Assembly (NCBI RefSeq): GCF_029223485.1
Contig: NZ_JARHTP010000004.1
Coordinates: 496,001-560,000, forward strand
Direction: 5' to 3'
Length of the DNA: 64,000 nucleotides
Origin: Streptomyces coacervatus
GTDB lineage: Bacteria > Actinomycetota > Actinomycetes > Streptomycetales > Streptomycetaceae
A program made the position numbers and the translations under genes. Numbering within the stretch: position 1 is the first letter of the stretch; each line of letters starts with the position of its first letter. The notes below the pieces were generated by a model. That model did no database searches. It was not told the DNA's origin and was given only the letters and a program-made list of their open reading frames with translations. Positions 45,530 through 53,123 of this stretch are shown piece by piece.

Positions 45530-45569
45530 CCCGCAGCCCCAGGCGCACGGAGGTTAAAGGACAAGCTAG
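45530..45569. mobile_element. Inverted copy of an IS701-like left end
   Basis: Read on the minus strand from 45569, CTAGCTTGTCCTTTAACCT and the following GTGCGCC align with the intact IS left end from 42921 (CTAGCTTGATCTTTAACCT, GTGCGCC) with few changes. It ends in CTAG (45566-45569), and that CTAG provides the stop codon of the WYL regulator gene. Confidence 0.6.
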
Positions 45570-46282
45570 GGCAGTGAGGCCAGTGCCGCGGGCCGGGGCC
45601 GCACCGCGCCTGCGGCGACCGAGCCGAGCAGCAGTTCGGCCAGGTCGTGGGGGTTCGCCCGCTCATCGGTCGGAGCTGCTGCTGCGATCCGGTCCAGGCG
45701 GAAGCCCCGGCCGGCCCGCCGTGTGCGGCACCAGGCGATGAGGTACCAGCGGCCGTCGGCGGTGAGCAGTCCGGCCGGTTCCACTTCGCGGTCGCTCTCG
45801 CGTCCTGCCGCGTCGACGTAGGACAGTCGCAGCACCCTGTTGTCGGTGAGGGCCTGTTCCACTGCGGCGCGGACCGTGGAGTCGGTCCGCGCCGGCAGCG
45901 CGACGATCCGTGCGGCGAGCTCCCGGGCCGCCGCCGAGGCTGGAGCGGTCATCGAGGCCGTGATCTTCTGGTACGCCGTGCGGGCCGCCCCGGCATAGGG
46001 GGCGGAGGCGTCGGCCGCGGCCAGCGCGGCGGCCAAGGCCCAGGCCTCATCCGTCGTGAAGTGCATCGGAGGTAGCGTCGTGGCCGGGTCGATCGTCCAG
46101 CCCCCGCCTCGCCCGGGTGTGGTGCGCACCGGGACGCCGGACTCCATCAGCGCCTGCAGGTCACGCTGCACCGTGCGGGTGCCGACCTCGAACCGTGCGG
46201 CGAGCGCCGCGACCGTCAGTAGCCGCGGCGCCGACGCGCGCAACTCTTCGACCAGCGCATAGAGCCGGGCAGTGCGGTTCAT
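45566..46282 (-). CDS. YafY-type HTH/WYL-domain regulator
   Basis: A 238-residue regulator with an N-terminal DeoR-like helix-turn-helix (LLTVAALAARFEVGTRTVQRDLQAL), the conserved GRGGGWTID strand and a C-terminal WYL domain (RWYLIAWCRTRRAGRGFRLDRI). WYL domains sense ligands or nucleic acid. The TAG stop is formed by the CTAG of the IS-end sequence at 45566-45569, so the last few residues may differ from the ancestral gene. It starts 10 nt after the esterase gene on the same strand, as second gene of a likely operon. Confidence 0.85.
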   Translation of the reverse strand: MNRTARLYALVEELRASAPRLLTVAALAARFEVGTRTVQRDLQALMESGVPVRTTPGRGGGWTIDPATTLPPMHFTTDEAWALAAALAAADASAPYAGAARTAYQKITASMTAPASAAARELAARIVALPARTDSTVRAAVEQALTDNRVLRLSYVDAAGRESDREVEPAGLLTADGRWYLIAWCRTRRAGRGFRLDRIAAAAPTDERANPHDLAELLLGSVAAGAVRPRPAALASLP

Positions 46283-46292
46283 GACGGCGACG

Positions 46293-47264
46293 CTACCGTC
46301 CCTCCGTGGTCAGGAATTCCCGTTCACGTCCCTGTTCCCGCTCGGTGACGGTCAGCGGGAACAGGGTGAATCCGTGCATCGCGCCGGCGACGACGCCGAG
46401 TTGCACGGGCGCACCCGTCGCCTGCCACCGCTGGGCCAGGAACAGTGAGTCGTCCAGCAGCGGATCCTCGGTACCGACGACGATCCGGGCGGACGGCAGA
46501 CCGGTCAGGTCGGCGAAGAGCGGTGAGATTTCCGGGTCGCGGCGCTGCTCCGCCCGCATGCCCGGTGTGAACAGCTCGTAACTGCCGTGCAGCGTCTCGG
46601 TGTTGCTCAGCAGCCGCCTGGGGCCGAACAACCGCTGGCTCGGTGTCATCGACAGGTCGTACGGGCCGAAGAGCAGGTGGGCCGCCCGGAACGCGCCGGT
46701 GATGCGGTGCCGGTCGCGAAGGCGCAGCAGTGTCACGACGCTCAGGTGGGCGCCGGCTGATTCGCCGCCGATCAGGAGCCGCTCGGTGCCGAACTCGGCT
46801 GCGGCGTGGTCCACCAGCCATCGGGCCGCCGCTTCGCAGTCGTCGGGTCCGGCGGGGAACGGGTGCTCCGGTGCCAGCCGGTACTCCACGCTCACCACGG
46901 CCAGCCGTGCCCGTACGGCGAGCCGCCACAGCCTCTCGTCCTGCCCGTCCGCGGAGCCGAACGCCCAGCCACCTCCGTGCAGGTGCAGATATACGCCGTC
47001 GATGCCGTCCGGCACGAACGCCCGCACTCGCACCCCGCCTGCCACGACGCGGTCCTGGCCCTGTGGCAGTCTCACCGGTGGCGTGTGGCCGCCCAGCCGG
47101 TTGCGCCGCAGGAGCGCGAGCATGGTGGCGTCCGGCGCCTGCCCGCGGGTGGGACGGCTTGCGGCAGTGGCCTCGAACTGCTCGTTGAATGCGAGGGTCT
47201 CGGCGAGGCAGTCCTCATCAGTGATCGTCATGACGTCGACGGTCGCAGGTGTCCGCGACAACAC
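46293..47264 (-). CDS. Alpha/beta hydrolase (HSL-type esterase)
   Basis: A 323-residue hormone-sensitive-lipase-family esterase. The oxyanion motif HLHGGGWAFGS, the nucleophile elbow GGESAGAHLS, an aspartate in VGTEDPLLDD and a histidine in GAMHGFTLFP complete the triad. Substrates are short-chain esters in this family. GTG 47264 is chosen because GGGAAAGGG lies at proper distance; the internal ATG 47231 has no ribosome-binding site. It heads an operon with the WYL regulator. Confidence 0.86.
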   Translation of the reverse strand: MLSRTPATVDVMTITDEDCLAETLAFNEQFEATAASRPTRGQAPDATMLALLRRNRLGGHTPPVRLPQGQDRVVAGGVRVRAFVPDGIDGVYLHLHGGGWAFGSADGQDERLWRLAVRARLAVVSVEYRLAPEHPFPAGPDDCEAAARWLVDHAAAEFGTERLLIGGESAGAHLSVVTLLRLRDRHRITGAFRAAHLLFGPYDLSMTPSQRLFGPRRLLSNTETLHGSYELFTPGMRAEQRRDPEISPLFADLTGLPSARIVVGTEDPLLDDSLFLAQRWQATGAPVQLGVVAGAMHGFTLFPLTVTEREQGREREFLTTEGR

Positions 47265-47350
47265 CCTGTCACCCTTTCCCAGTGAGCTGTGTCACGGCAC
47301 TAGAGTTCTGCGTCGGCCGGGACAACTCCGGTGCGACACGGGGGGATTGA

Positions 47351-48220
47351 GTGCTGATGGGATCAGTTGGAAGACGCAACAGGCGCGGTGCGGTTGTGAC
47401 CGCTGTGCTCTGCGCCGTGGCCGCCGTGCTGCTGCTCGGCGCGTGCGGGACGCAGGTGGCCGGCCGGGGGACGTCGCAGTCGCCGACCGGGCCGATCCCG
47501 TGGACCATTGGGGAGCCCTCGGAGGTGACCGGGGCCCGTCTCGCCGACGGGGGCCGCACGCTGCTCCTCGACGCGCAGGTGCCCAGTGGCGCGCATGCGT
47601 GTGTGCGGGAGCTCAAGGCGGTGCTCACCGACCCCGTGCAGGAGGACCTCGTGCGGGTCCAGATCAGCTTCTACTCCCCGGCGGGGGACCGGAGTTCCGG
47701 CTGTACCAAGGAGAGGTCGGCCACGGCGCGGGTCCGGCTGCCCGCCCCCTTGGGCAGCCGGAAGGTGGTCGTCGACAATTACGTGCAGTTCACCGCCGAC
47801 GGCGCCCGGCCGCCCGCATTGCGGCTGTGCGGGAAGCTGGGTTGCACGCCGCCGGCGACGGGCTGTACGGCCGCCTCCTACGACCAGGCGCTGATGGCGG
47901 TGGACGCGCCCGAGCACACGTACCGGGACTCTGAGGAGTGCGACGGCAAGTGGCTGGTGCTGGACTTCTCCTGGCGGACCGGACCGGCCTGCGGCGACGG
48001 GTCGGCGCCCGGCTGCTCGTCCCGGCTCGGTGACCGCTGGTTCTTCCGGGCCCGGAAGTCCGGCTGGGTGCCGATCGCCGAAGGGGTGGCCGGAGGCTGC
48101 CGGGACGTGCAGCGCAGGGAGCCGGATTTCCCGGCCTCGCTGTGCAAGGGGCTGGCTCCGCTCTCTCCCTCGCTGCACCCGAGTTTTCCGCCCGTGTCGG
48201 CCTCCCCGAGCCCTTCCTAG
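47351..48220 (+). CDS. Lipoprotein of unknown function
   Basis: A 289-residue lipoprotein with lipobox LLGAC (Cys near residue 32). The mature part is rich in cysteines (about ten, e.g. SSGCTKE, LRLCGKLGCTPPATGC, GPACGDGSAPGCSS), which suggests several disulfides, and ends in a Pro/Ser tail. I do not recognise the fold. GTG 47351 follows a G-run (GGGGGG) and gives a good basic signal start; ATG 47357 is the alternative. Its TAG overlaps the opposing hydrolase stop in one CTAG. Confidence 0.72.
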   Translation: MLMGSVGRRNRRGAVVTAVLCAVAAVLLLGACGTQVAGRGTSQSPTGPIPWTIGEPSEVTGARLADGGRTLLLDAQVPSGAHACVRELKAVLTDPVQEDLVRVQISFYSPAGDRSSGCTKERSATARVRLPAPLGSRKVVVDNYVQFTADGARPPALRLCGKLGCTPPATGCTAASYDQALMAVDAPEHTYRDSEECDGKWLVLDFSWRTGPACGDGSAPGCSSRLGDRWFFRARKSGWVPIAEGVAGGCRDVQRREPDFPASLCKGLAPLSPSLHPSFPPVSASPSPS

Positions 48221-49032
48221 AGGGTGCGGAGGAACTCCAGCAGGATCCTGTTGAAGACCTCCGGCTTCTCCATGTTCGGGTAGTGGGCGGTGTCTTCGAC
48301 GGTGTGGGCACGCCCGTCGGGGACGGCGCGGGCGAGGCGTTCGGCCGCGTCGAGCATCTCGGGGGGCTCCAGGGTGCCGTTGACGGTGAGCACCGGGACG
48401 TCGATCTTCGGCAGGCGGGACCAGGAGTCGGTCACGCGCTCGTGCCAGTCCTTCTCACCGGGCGTGTGCTTCGACATCGAGTTGAAGGCCATCTCCTTCA
48501 GCCGGCGCGCGATGTCCGGGTCGACGTCGTCGGCACTGCGGTACGGGCCGGGCACGACCCGCACGAACACATCGAGCCAGCCCTCGAGGTCACCGGCGCC
48601 CAGCGTGCGGGCGTACTCGGCCTGGATCTCCCGGGTCCAGTCGTCCGTGTACTGGAAGTCCCCGGTCGCGGCGCCGCAGGTGACCACGGCGCGCACGAGC
48701 TCCGGGTATTCCAGCACGGTGTCGGTGGCGATCACGCCGCCCATCGACAGGCCGACGAGGACCGCGGGGCCCGCGTCGAGGTGGCGGAGCAGGGCGGCGA
48801 GGTCGTCGGCCCAGCGGAACGGCTTGGTGGCGTTGGCGGAGGATCCGTGGCCGCGTACGTCCGGGGCGATCACGCGGTACTCGGCGGCGAGGGCCGGTAT
48901 CTGGTCGTCCCAGACACGGTGGTCGACGTACCCGGAGTGGAGGAGGACCACGAGGTCACCGGAGCCGGTGTCGAGATAGGCGAGGTCACCGTCGGAGGAC
49001 GGGAAGAAGCGAACGTTCGAAGCACCATTCAT
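48217..49032 (-). CDS. Alpha/beta-fold hydrolase
   Basis: A 271-residue hydrolase. The nucleophile is in VGLSMGGVIA, the oxyanion segment is LLHSGYVDHRVWDDQ, and the late histidine is in DTAHYPNMEKPEVF, as in haloperoxidase/3-oxoadipate-lactonase-like enzymes. The substrate is unknown. ATG 49032 lies inside the first of two palindromic operators shared with the divergent MarR gene. The stop overlaps the convergent lipoprotein gene by 4 bp. Confidence 0.86.
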   Translation of the reverse strand: MNGASNVRFFPSSDGDLAYLDTGSGDLVVLLHSGYVDHRVWDDQIPALAAEYRVIAPDVRGHGSSANATKPFRWADDLAALLRHLDAGPAVLVGLSMGGVIATDTVLEYPELVRAVVTCGAATGDFQYTDDWTREIQAEYARTLGAGDLEGWLDVFVRVVPGPYRSADDVDPDIARRLKEMAFNSMSKHTPGEKDWHERVTDSWSRLPKIDVPVLTVNGTLEPPEMLDAAERLARAVPDGRAHTVEDTAHYPNMEKPEVFNRILLEFLRTL

Positions 49033-49048
49033 GACAACCAAGGTGTCA
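49032..49048. promoter_or_regulatory. MarR operator copy 1
   Basis: TGACA-N7-TGTCA, a 17-bp palindrome overlapping the hydrolase start codon. An identical-geometry copy lies 31 bp away, centre to centre. Confidence 0.75.
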
Positions 49049-49062
49049 TCTTCGGAGGGTTT

Positions 49063-49079
49063 TGACAACCGGGATGTCA
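49063..49079. promoter_or_regulatory. MarR operator copy 2
   Basis: A second TGACA-N7-TGTCA palindrome, ending 10 bp before the MarR GTG. The 31-bp spacing is about three helical turns, so both dimers would sit on the same face of the DNA. Confidence 0.75.
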
Positions 49080-49089
49080 TGATGGCCGG

Positions 49090-49563
49090 GTGAACGACAT
49101 CGACAAGCCCCTCACCCCCGACGAGCTGGGCCACCGCCTCACCGAGGTGTTCGACCTGGTCGGCCCGCTGTACCGGCGCGCCCTGCGCAAGGTCGAGCAG
49201 GGCGAAGCGGTCGAGGGGGTCTCCGTCGGCGTCCGCGCCGTGCTGGATCTGCTGCGGCAGCACGGGCCCATGACGGTGCCTCAGATGGGCCGGATCCTGA
49301 CCCTGAGCCGGCAGTTCGTGCAGCGCATGGTCAACGACGCGGCGGCCCAGGGGTGGATCGAGGTCACTCCCAACCCCGCGCACCAACGGTCGTCCCTGAT
49401 CGGGCTCACGGAGGAGGGCCGGGCGACCATCACGGCCGTCCTGGGCCGTGAGCACTACCTGAACCGGCAGGTCGGCGGCGATCTGACCGACGCCGAAGTC
49501 CGGGCGTGCGTACGGGTGTTGACGGAGCTGCTGAAGACCTTCGACCACGTGGACCTGGACTGA
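49090..49563 (+). CDS. MarR-family transcriptional regulator
   Basis: A 157-residue winged-helix regulator. The recognition helix lies in QMGRILTLSRQFVQRMVNDA and the wing in PNPAHQRSSLIGL. It is divergent from an alpha/beta hydrolase, and the 57-bp spacer carries two TGACA-N7-TGTCA palindromes, so it almost certainly represses both itself and the hydrolase until a ligand binds. GTG 49090 (MNDIDKPL) is the only start that leaves the second operator outside the gene. Confidence 0.88.
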   Translation: MNDIDKPLTPDELGHRLTEVFDLVGPLYRRALRKVEQGEAVEGVSVGVRAVLDLLRQHGPMTVPQMGRILTLSRQFVQRMVNDAAAQGWIEVTPNPAHQRSSLIGLTEEGRATITAVLGREHYLNRQVGGDLTDAEVRACVRVLTELLKTFDHVDLD

Positions 49564-49575
49564 GCCGACGAGTGG

Positions 49576-50742
49576 CTACTGCCCCATCGTCAGCCCGTCC
49601 TTGGCCGCGCCCCGGCTGAGCACCACGTTCCGGATCGCGTCGCGCACGCCCTTCACCTCGGCGCCCCGGGCGATGGCCTGGTTGAGGTCGACCACCCGCC
49701 CGGCGTCGACGTCGAAGAGCTGCGGGACGAACTCCGCCTTGGTGACCTCCCAGCAGCCGCCCGGCCGGGCGGGCCGGGTGAAGGTGAAGCGGCCGAGGGT
49801 GGACTGGTTGGCGCGCGGGTCCTGGGCGCCCTCCTTGTTGTACATCTCGCCGGCGACCTGGTCGCCCAGGCCGTAGACGACCCAGGTGCCGTTGACCTTC
49901 TCGTACGCCTGCGGGACATGGGCGCGGGTGCCGAGGATGAGGTCGACGTCGGGCCGGCCGCCGGTGCGGGAGGCCGTGAGCTGCTGGGCCAGGGCGAGCT
50001 GCTGCTGGTCGGGCGCATCCTGCCATTCGGTGCCCCAGTGCACGGAGACGACGACCACGTCGGCTCCTGCCCGCCGGGCCGCGCGGGCGTCCTCGATGAT
50101 CCTGTTCTCGTTCAGGAGGCTGACGGCCCACGGCTCGCCCTGGGGCAGCGGGATGCCGTTGGTGTCGAAGGTGTAGGCGAGGTGGGCGACCTTGGCGGGG
50201 CCTGCGCGCAGCATCGTGACCGTGCGCGCCTCGGCCTCGCTCCGCGCCGTACCGGCGTGCCGCACGCCCACGCCGTCGAGGGCGTCGAGGGTGCGGCGGA
50301 TGCCGTCGGCGCCGTCGTCGAGGCTGTGGTCGGAGGCGGTGGAGCAGCCGTCGTAACCGGTGGCGGCCAGGCCCTGGGCGACCTCGGGCGGGGACTTGAA
50401 GACGGGGCGGCCGGTGTAGACGCCGTTCGCCCCGTAGACGGTCTCCATGTGACACAGCGCCAGATCCGCGCGGGCGACGACGGGTTTGATGCCGGAGAAC
50501 ATCGGCCGGAAGTCGTAGCCGACGCCGCCGCCGTCGAAGCGGGCACGGTCGATGATCGAGCTGTGCGGGATGACGTCGCCGGAGGCGACCAGTGTGAACT
50601 CCCGGGCCGCGGGCGCACCCGGGGCCGGGGCCGCCGGGTGTCCGGCACGGGTGGACGCCTGGTGATGCTGGGTCTGGCAGGCCGCGCCCGCGGTCAGAAC
50701 GGCCATGAGGGCCACGGCGACCTGTCGTCTCCGTGCAATCAT
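49576..50742 (-). CDS. CapA-family (PgsA-like) lipoprotein
   Basis: A 388-residue secreted protein. A basic N-terminus and lipobox (AGAAC, Cys near 22) are followed by a CapA metallophosphatase-like domain: VASGDVIPH, CHMETVYG, GYDGCSTASDHSLDDG, VVSVHWGTEWQ, ILGTRAHVPQAYE. Such proteins take part in poly-gamma-glutamate synthesis or, in actinobacteria, unknown surface roles. No capB or capC is nearby. ATG 50742 lies next to an AT-rich promoter region. Confidence 0.87.
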   Translation of the reverse strand: MIARRRQVAVALMAVLTAGAACQTQHHQASTRAGHPAAPAPGAPAAREFTLVASGDVIPHSSIIDRARFDGGGVGYDFRPMFSGIKPVVARADLALCHMETVYGANGVYTGRPVFKSPPEVAQGLAATGYDGCSTASDHSLDDGADGIRRTLDALDGVGVRHAGTARSEAEARTVTMLRAGPAKVAHLAYTFDTNGIPLPQGEPWAVSLLNENRIIEDARAARRAGADVVVVSVHWGTEWQDAPDQQQLALAQQLTASRTGGRPDVDLILGTRAHVPQAYEKVNGTWVVYGLGDQVAGEMYNKEGAQDPRANQSTLGRFTFTRPARPGGCWEVTKAEFVPQLFDVDAGRVVDLNQAIARGAEVKGVRDAIRNVVLSRGAAKDGLTMGQ

Positions 50743-50988
50743 CAGCTCACCCCACTGTTGTCACATTTACGCACAAATAGATATGAAAAATAGGTACGAA
50801 GCTGAGTGCGCCCCCAAACAACCCCGGCGCCCCGATTAGCCCGTCCGGCGCCCGCGAACGGGCGCCCGGGACCGTTCGCGGGCTGTGCGGGACCGTTCGT
50901 CGTACCGTTCGTCGACGCGATCGACCGTCCGCCGCAGATCCCGGTACGGGCCCTGTCCCGAAACGGCACCCTGCGATGCCATACGGCC
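50743..50988. other. Divergent spacer between capA-like and ECF genes
   Basis: The first ~60 bp (50743-50805) are strikingly AT-rich for this genome (stretch ATAGATATGAAAAATAGG) and probably hold the capA-like promoter. The rest is GC-rich with no motif I can assign. I could not find a convincing ECF-type autoregulatory promoter. Confidence 0.4.
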
Positions 50989-51534
50989 ATGACGGCCGGA
51001 ACCACCCTCACGAACGCGACGACCGCCGAGCACGAGCTCGCCGCGCTGCAGCGCGAGCACGGCCGACCCCTCTTCGCACTCCTCCTCCGGCTCTGCGACG
51101 GCGACCGGCAGCGCGCCGAGGACCTCGTGCAGGAGACCCTCGTCCGCGCCTGGCAGCATCCCGAGGCGCTGCGCGCCGACGACTTCGACTCCGTACGGCC
51201 GTGGCTCATGACCGTGGGACGGCGGCTCGCCATCGACGCACGGCGGGCCCGGCAGGCGCGGCCGCCCGAGGTCGGGGACGCGGTCCTGGAGAACGCGCGG
51301 GTGATCGGCGACCATGCCGAGCGGGCCGCCGCCGCCCTCGATGTACGCGAGGCTGTGAAGACACTCACGCCGGAGCACCGTGAAGTCCTGGTGCTCGTGT
51401 ACTTCCAGGGGGCGAGTGTGGCGGAAGCCGCCGAAACCCTAGGAATCCCGCCCGGTACGGTGAAGTCCCGCGCGTACTACGCGCTGCGCGCCCTGCGCCG
51501 GGTGCTTCCCGGATATGCGGCCGACCTGCGGTGA
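50989..51534 (+). CDS. ECF-subfamily RNA polymerase sigma factor
   Basis: A 181-residue ECF sigma factor. Region 2 contains DRQRAEDLVQETLVRAW and the DSVRPWLMTVGRRLAID stretch; region 4 contains TPEHREVLVLVYFQGASVAE and the helix-turn-helix TLGIPPGTVKSRAYYALRAL. There is no C-terminal extension. ATG 50989 (MTAGTTLTN) begins family similarity, and longer upstream readings do not. A zinc anti-sigma factor gene lies two genes downstream (52359-53009), which is its likely partner. Confidence 0.9.
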   Translation: MTAGTTLTNATTAEHELAALQREHGRPLFALLLRLCDGDRQRAEDLVQETLVRAWQHPEALRADDFDSVRPWLMTVGRRLAIDARRARQARPPEVGDAVLENARVIGDHAERAAAALDVREAVKTLTPEHREVLVLVYFQGASVAEAAETLGIPPGTVKSRAYYALRALRRVLPGYAADLR

Positions 51535-51691
51535 AACCGTCGGCTGAGTCAAACCTCCGTAAAGCGCCTTGCTGAGGACCCCGGTTGAGCAATCAGCTGT
51601 CCTCATCCGTGTTCCGGACTGGGGGCTCGGGGTCCCGCGACCGGGGCCCGGAGTCGGGCGACGCGCACGCACCGGAGGAAGGCAGGAAGGG

Positions 51692-52207
51692 ATGCTGCAC
51701 AGAGGTCAAGAGAGCACGGACGGCACCGGCGGCGGTGAGCTGGTCGTCCCCATGGCCTGGCTGTATGCCGAGTACATCGCCGACGAGCTGCTGCGCACCG
51801 GCGACCTGATGCCGCCGACGTCCTTCGAGTTCCGGGCCGGGCGCGACGCCCTGGCGCTGACCGTCTTCCTCTCGGACACGGACGGCGAACTCCCCGGCAT
51901 CCGGGTGGTCTCCCAGCTGGAGACCTGGCTGTCGCTGACGGCGTACGACCAGCCTTGGCAGGACTGGGTGCGCGAGCGGATGGCGAAGCTCGCCGCCGAG
52001 GCAGCCGAATCCGGCGGCCCCGCACCCGACTTGGAACTGGCCCGGGCCGCCTGGCGCTGGCTCGAGGAGACCGAGCTCCTCGCGCCCGACCTGAACGCGG
52101 TGCCGGGCGGCGCCGCGATGGTCGGCGAGGACGAGGGTCCGAAGGTGTGGACTAAGGCGTGGCAACTGGGCCTGCCCCTGGGCCACCTCGCCATCCACCT
52201 TTTCTGA
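51692..52207 (+). CDS. Hypothetical protein between sigma and anti-sigma genes
   Basis: A 171-residue soluble, acidic protein I do not recognise. It contains a strand-rich middle (FEFRAGRDALALTVFLSD) and a helical C-terminal half (DLELARAAWRWLEETELLAP). No signal, membrane segment or metal motif is visible. ATG 51692 (MLHRGQES) follows AGGAAGG at rather short spacing; an in-frame start at 51569 is possible. Its place between an ECF sigma factor and its anti-sigma suggests a shared regulon, nothing more. Confidence 0.6.
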   Translation: MLHRGQESTDGTGGGELVVPMAWLYAEYIADELLRTGDLMPPTSFEFRAGRDALALTVFLSDTDGELPGIRVVSQLETWLSLTAYDQPWQDWVRERMAKLAAEAAESGGPAPDLELARAAWRWLEETELLAPDLNAVPGGAAMVGEDEGPKVWTKAWQLGLPLGHLAIHLF

Positions 52208-52358
52208 ACTCGTTCCGAACCGGACCAATCCGCGGGCCCGGCCGCTCCGAATCCATTGGTTGCGATTCTGTGCGGGCCTTGAGTGATTCGACTGTCTGGT
52301 GCGTACCGGTGGGAGCAAGGAGTAACCCCACCCGCACCCAACGGCACGAGGATTCGGC

Positions 52359-53009
52359 ATGAGGTCCCAGGAGAGGCATCGCGACGTCGCCGCGTACGCG
52401 CTCGGCGTGCTGGACGAGGCGGACGCCTTCCGCTTCGAGGACCACCTCATGGAGTGCGCGCGCTGCGCCGCTCACGTGACCGAATTCGGGCCCATCACCC
52501 GGCAGATGATGCTGTACCGCCGGGCGACGCCACGGTTCGTGAGCCCCATGACCAGGCCCGGCCCGCAGCTGCTCGACCGGCTGCTCGGCGCGGTGGCCAC
52601 CCGGCACCGGGCCGGCCGGCGGCGCTTCCTGTACGCCGTGGCCGCCTCGGTGGCGGTCGCCGCGGCCGGACCCGGAATCATGATGGCCACGGCCGGCGGC
52701 GACAAAGCCGTACGAATCACCGCAACTGACGCCAAGTCGGGCGTGTGGGCCCGGGTGACGACGGCGGACGACTACTCGGGCAGCGTGGTGAAGCTTGAGG
52801 TGAAGGACGGAGCGGGGCCGCGCTCCTGTCGTCTGGTCGCCGTCGGCCGTGACGGTTCCGAGCAGACCGTGACCAGCTGGACCGTGCCCAGCCATGATGC
52901 GCGGCCGATCACCATGCGGGGTGGCTCCGCCATGCATACCGGTGAGATCGCGCGGTATGAGCTCCGCACGGTGGACGGGGAGCATTTGGTGACGCTGTCG
53001 GCGCGCTGA
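52359..53009 (+). CDS. Zinc-binding anti-sigma factor
   Basis: A 216-residue membrane anti-sigma factor. The N-terminal cytoplasmic domain carries the ZAS signature HLMECARC (HxxxCxxC, near residue 30). One membrane helix follows (RRRFLYAVAASVAVAAAGPG, about 88-106), then an extracytoplasmic beta-rich domain of about 100 residues (a zinc- and redox-poor sensor). It should hold the ECF sigma factor encoded at 50989-51534 inactive. ATG 52359 follows GAGG. Confidence 0.88.
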   Translation: MRSQERHRDVAAYALGVLDEADAFRFEDHLMECARCAAHVTEFGPITRQMMLYRRATPRFVSPMTRPGPQLLDRLLGAVATRHRAGRRRFLYAVAASVAVAAAGPGIMMATAGGDKAVRITATDAKSGVWARVTTADDYSGSVVKLEVKDGAGPRSCRLVAVGRDGSEQTVTSWTVPSHDARPITMRGGSAMHTGEIARYELRTVDGEHLVTLSAR

Positions 53010-53020
53010 GTGCCCCGTGG

Positions 53021-53091
53021 GGTGCGTCTTCGTCTGCAGCGCCGTTGTGGCTTGTCGCGCAGTTCCCCGCGCCCCTTCAGGGCGCTGCCGA
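53021..53091. repeat. Streptomyces intergenic repeat, copy 2
   Basis: This reverse-oriented copy carries GGCTTGTCGCGCAGTTCCCC followed by the GCGCCCC-TTCA-GGGCGC hairpin. It matches the block at 16528-16589 on the opposite strand. It lies between the anti-sigma gene and the convergent glycosylase gene, where the hairpin may terminate transcription. Confidence 0.75.
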
Positions 53092-53123
53092 ACCGCATCG
53101 CTCTCCGCGCAGCCGAATATCCG

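Noticed and set aside
49576..50742. Poly-gamma-glutamate capsule locus
   Set aside because: Only a CapA-like protein is present; no CapB ligase or CapC membrane partner is nearby.
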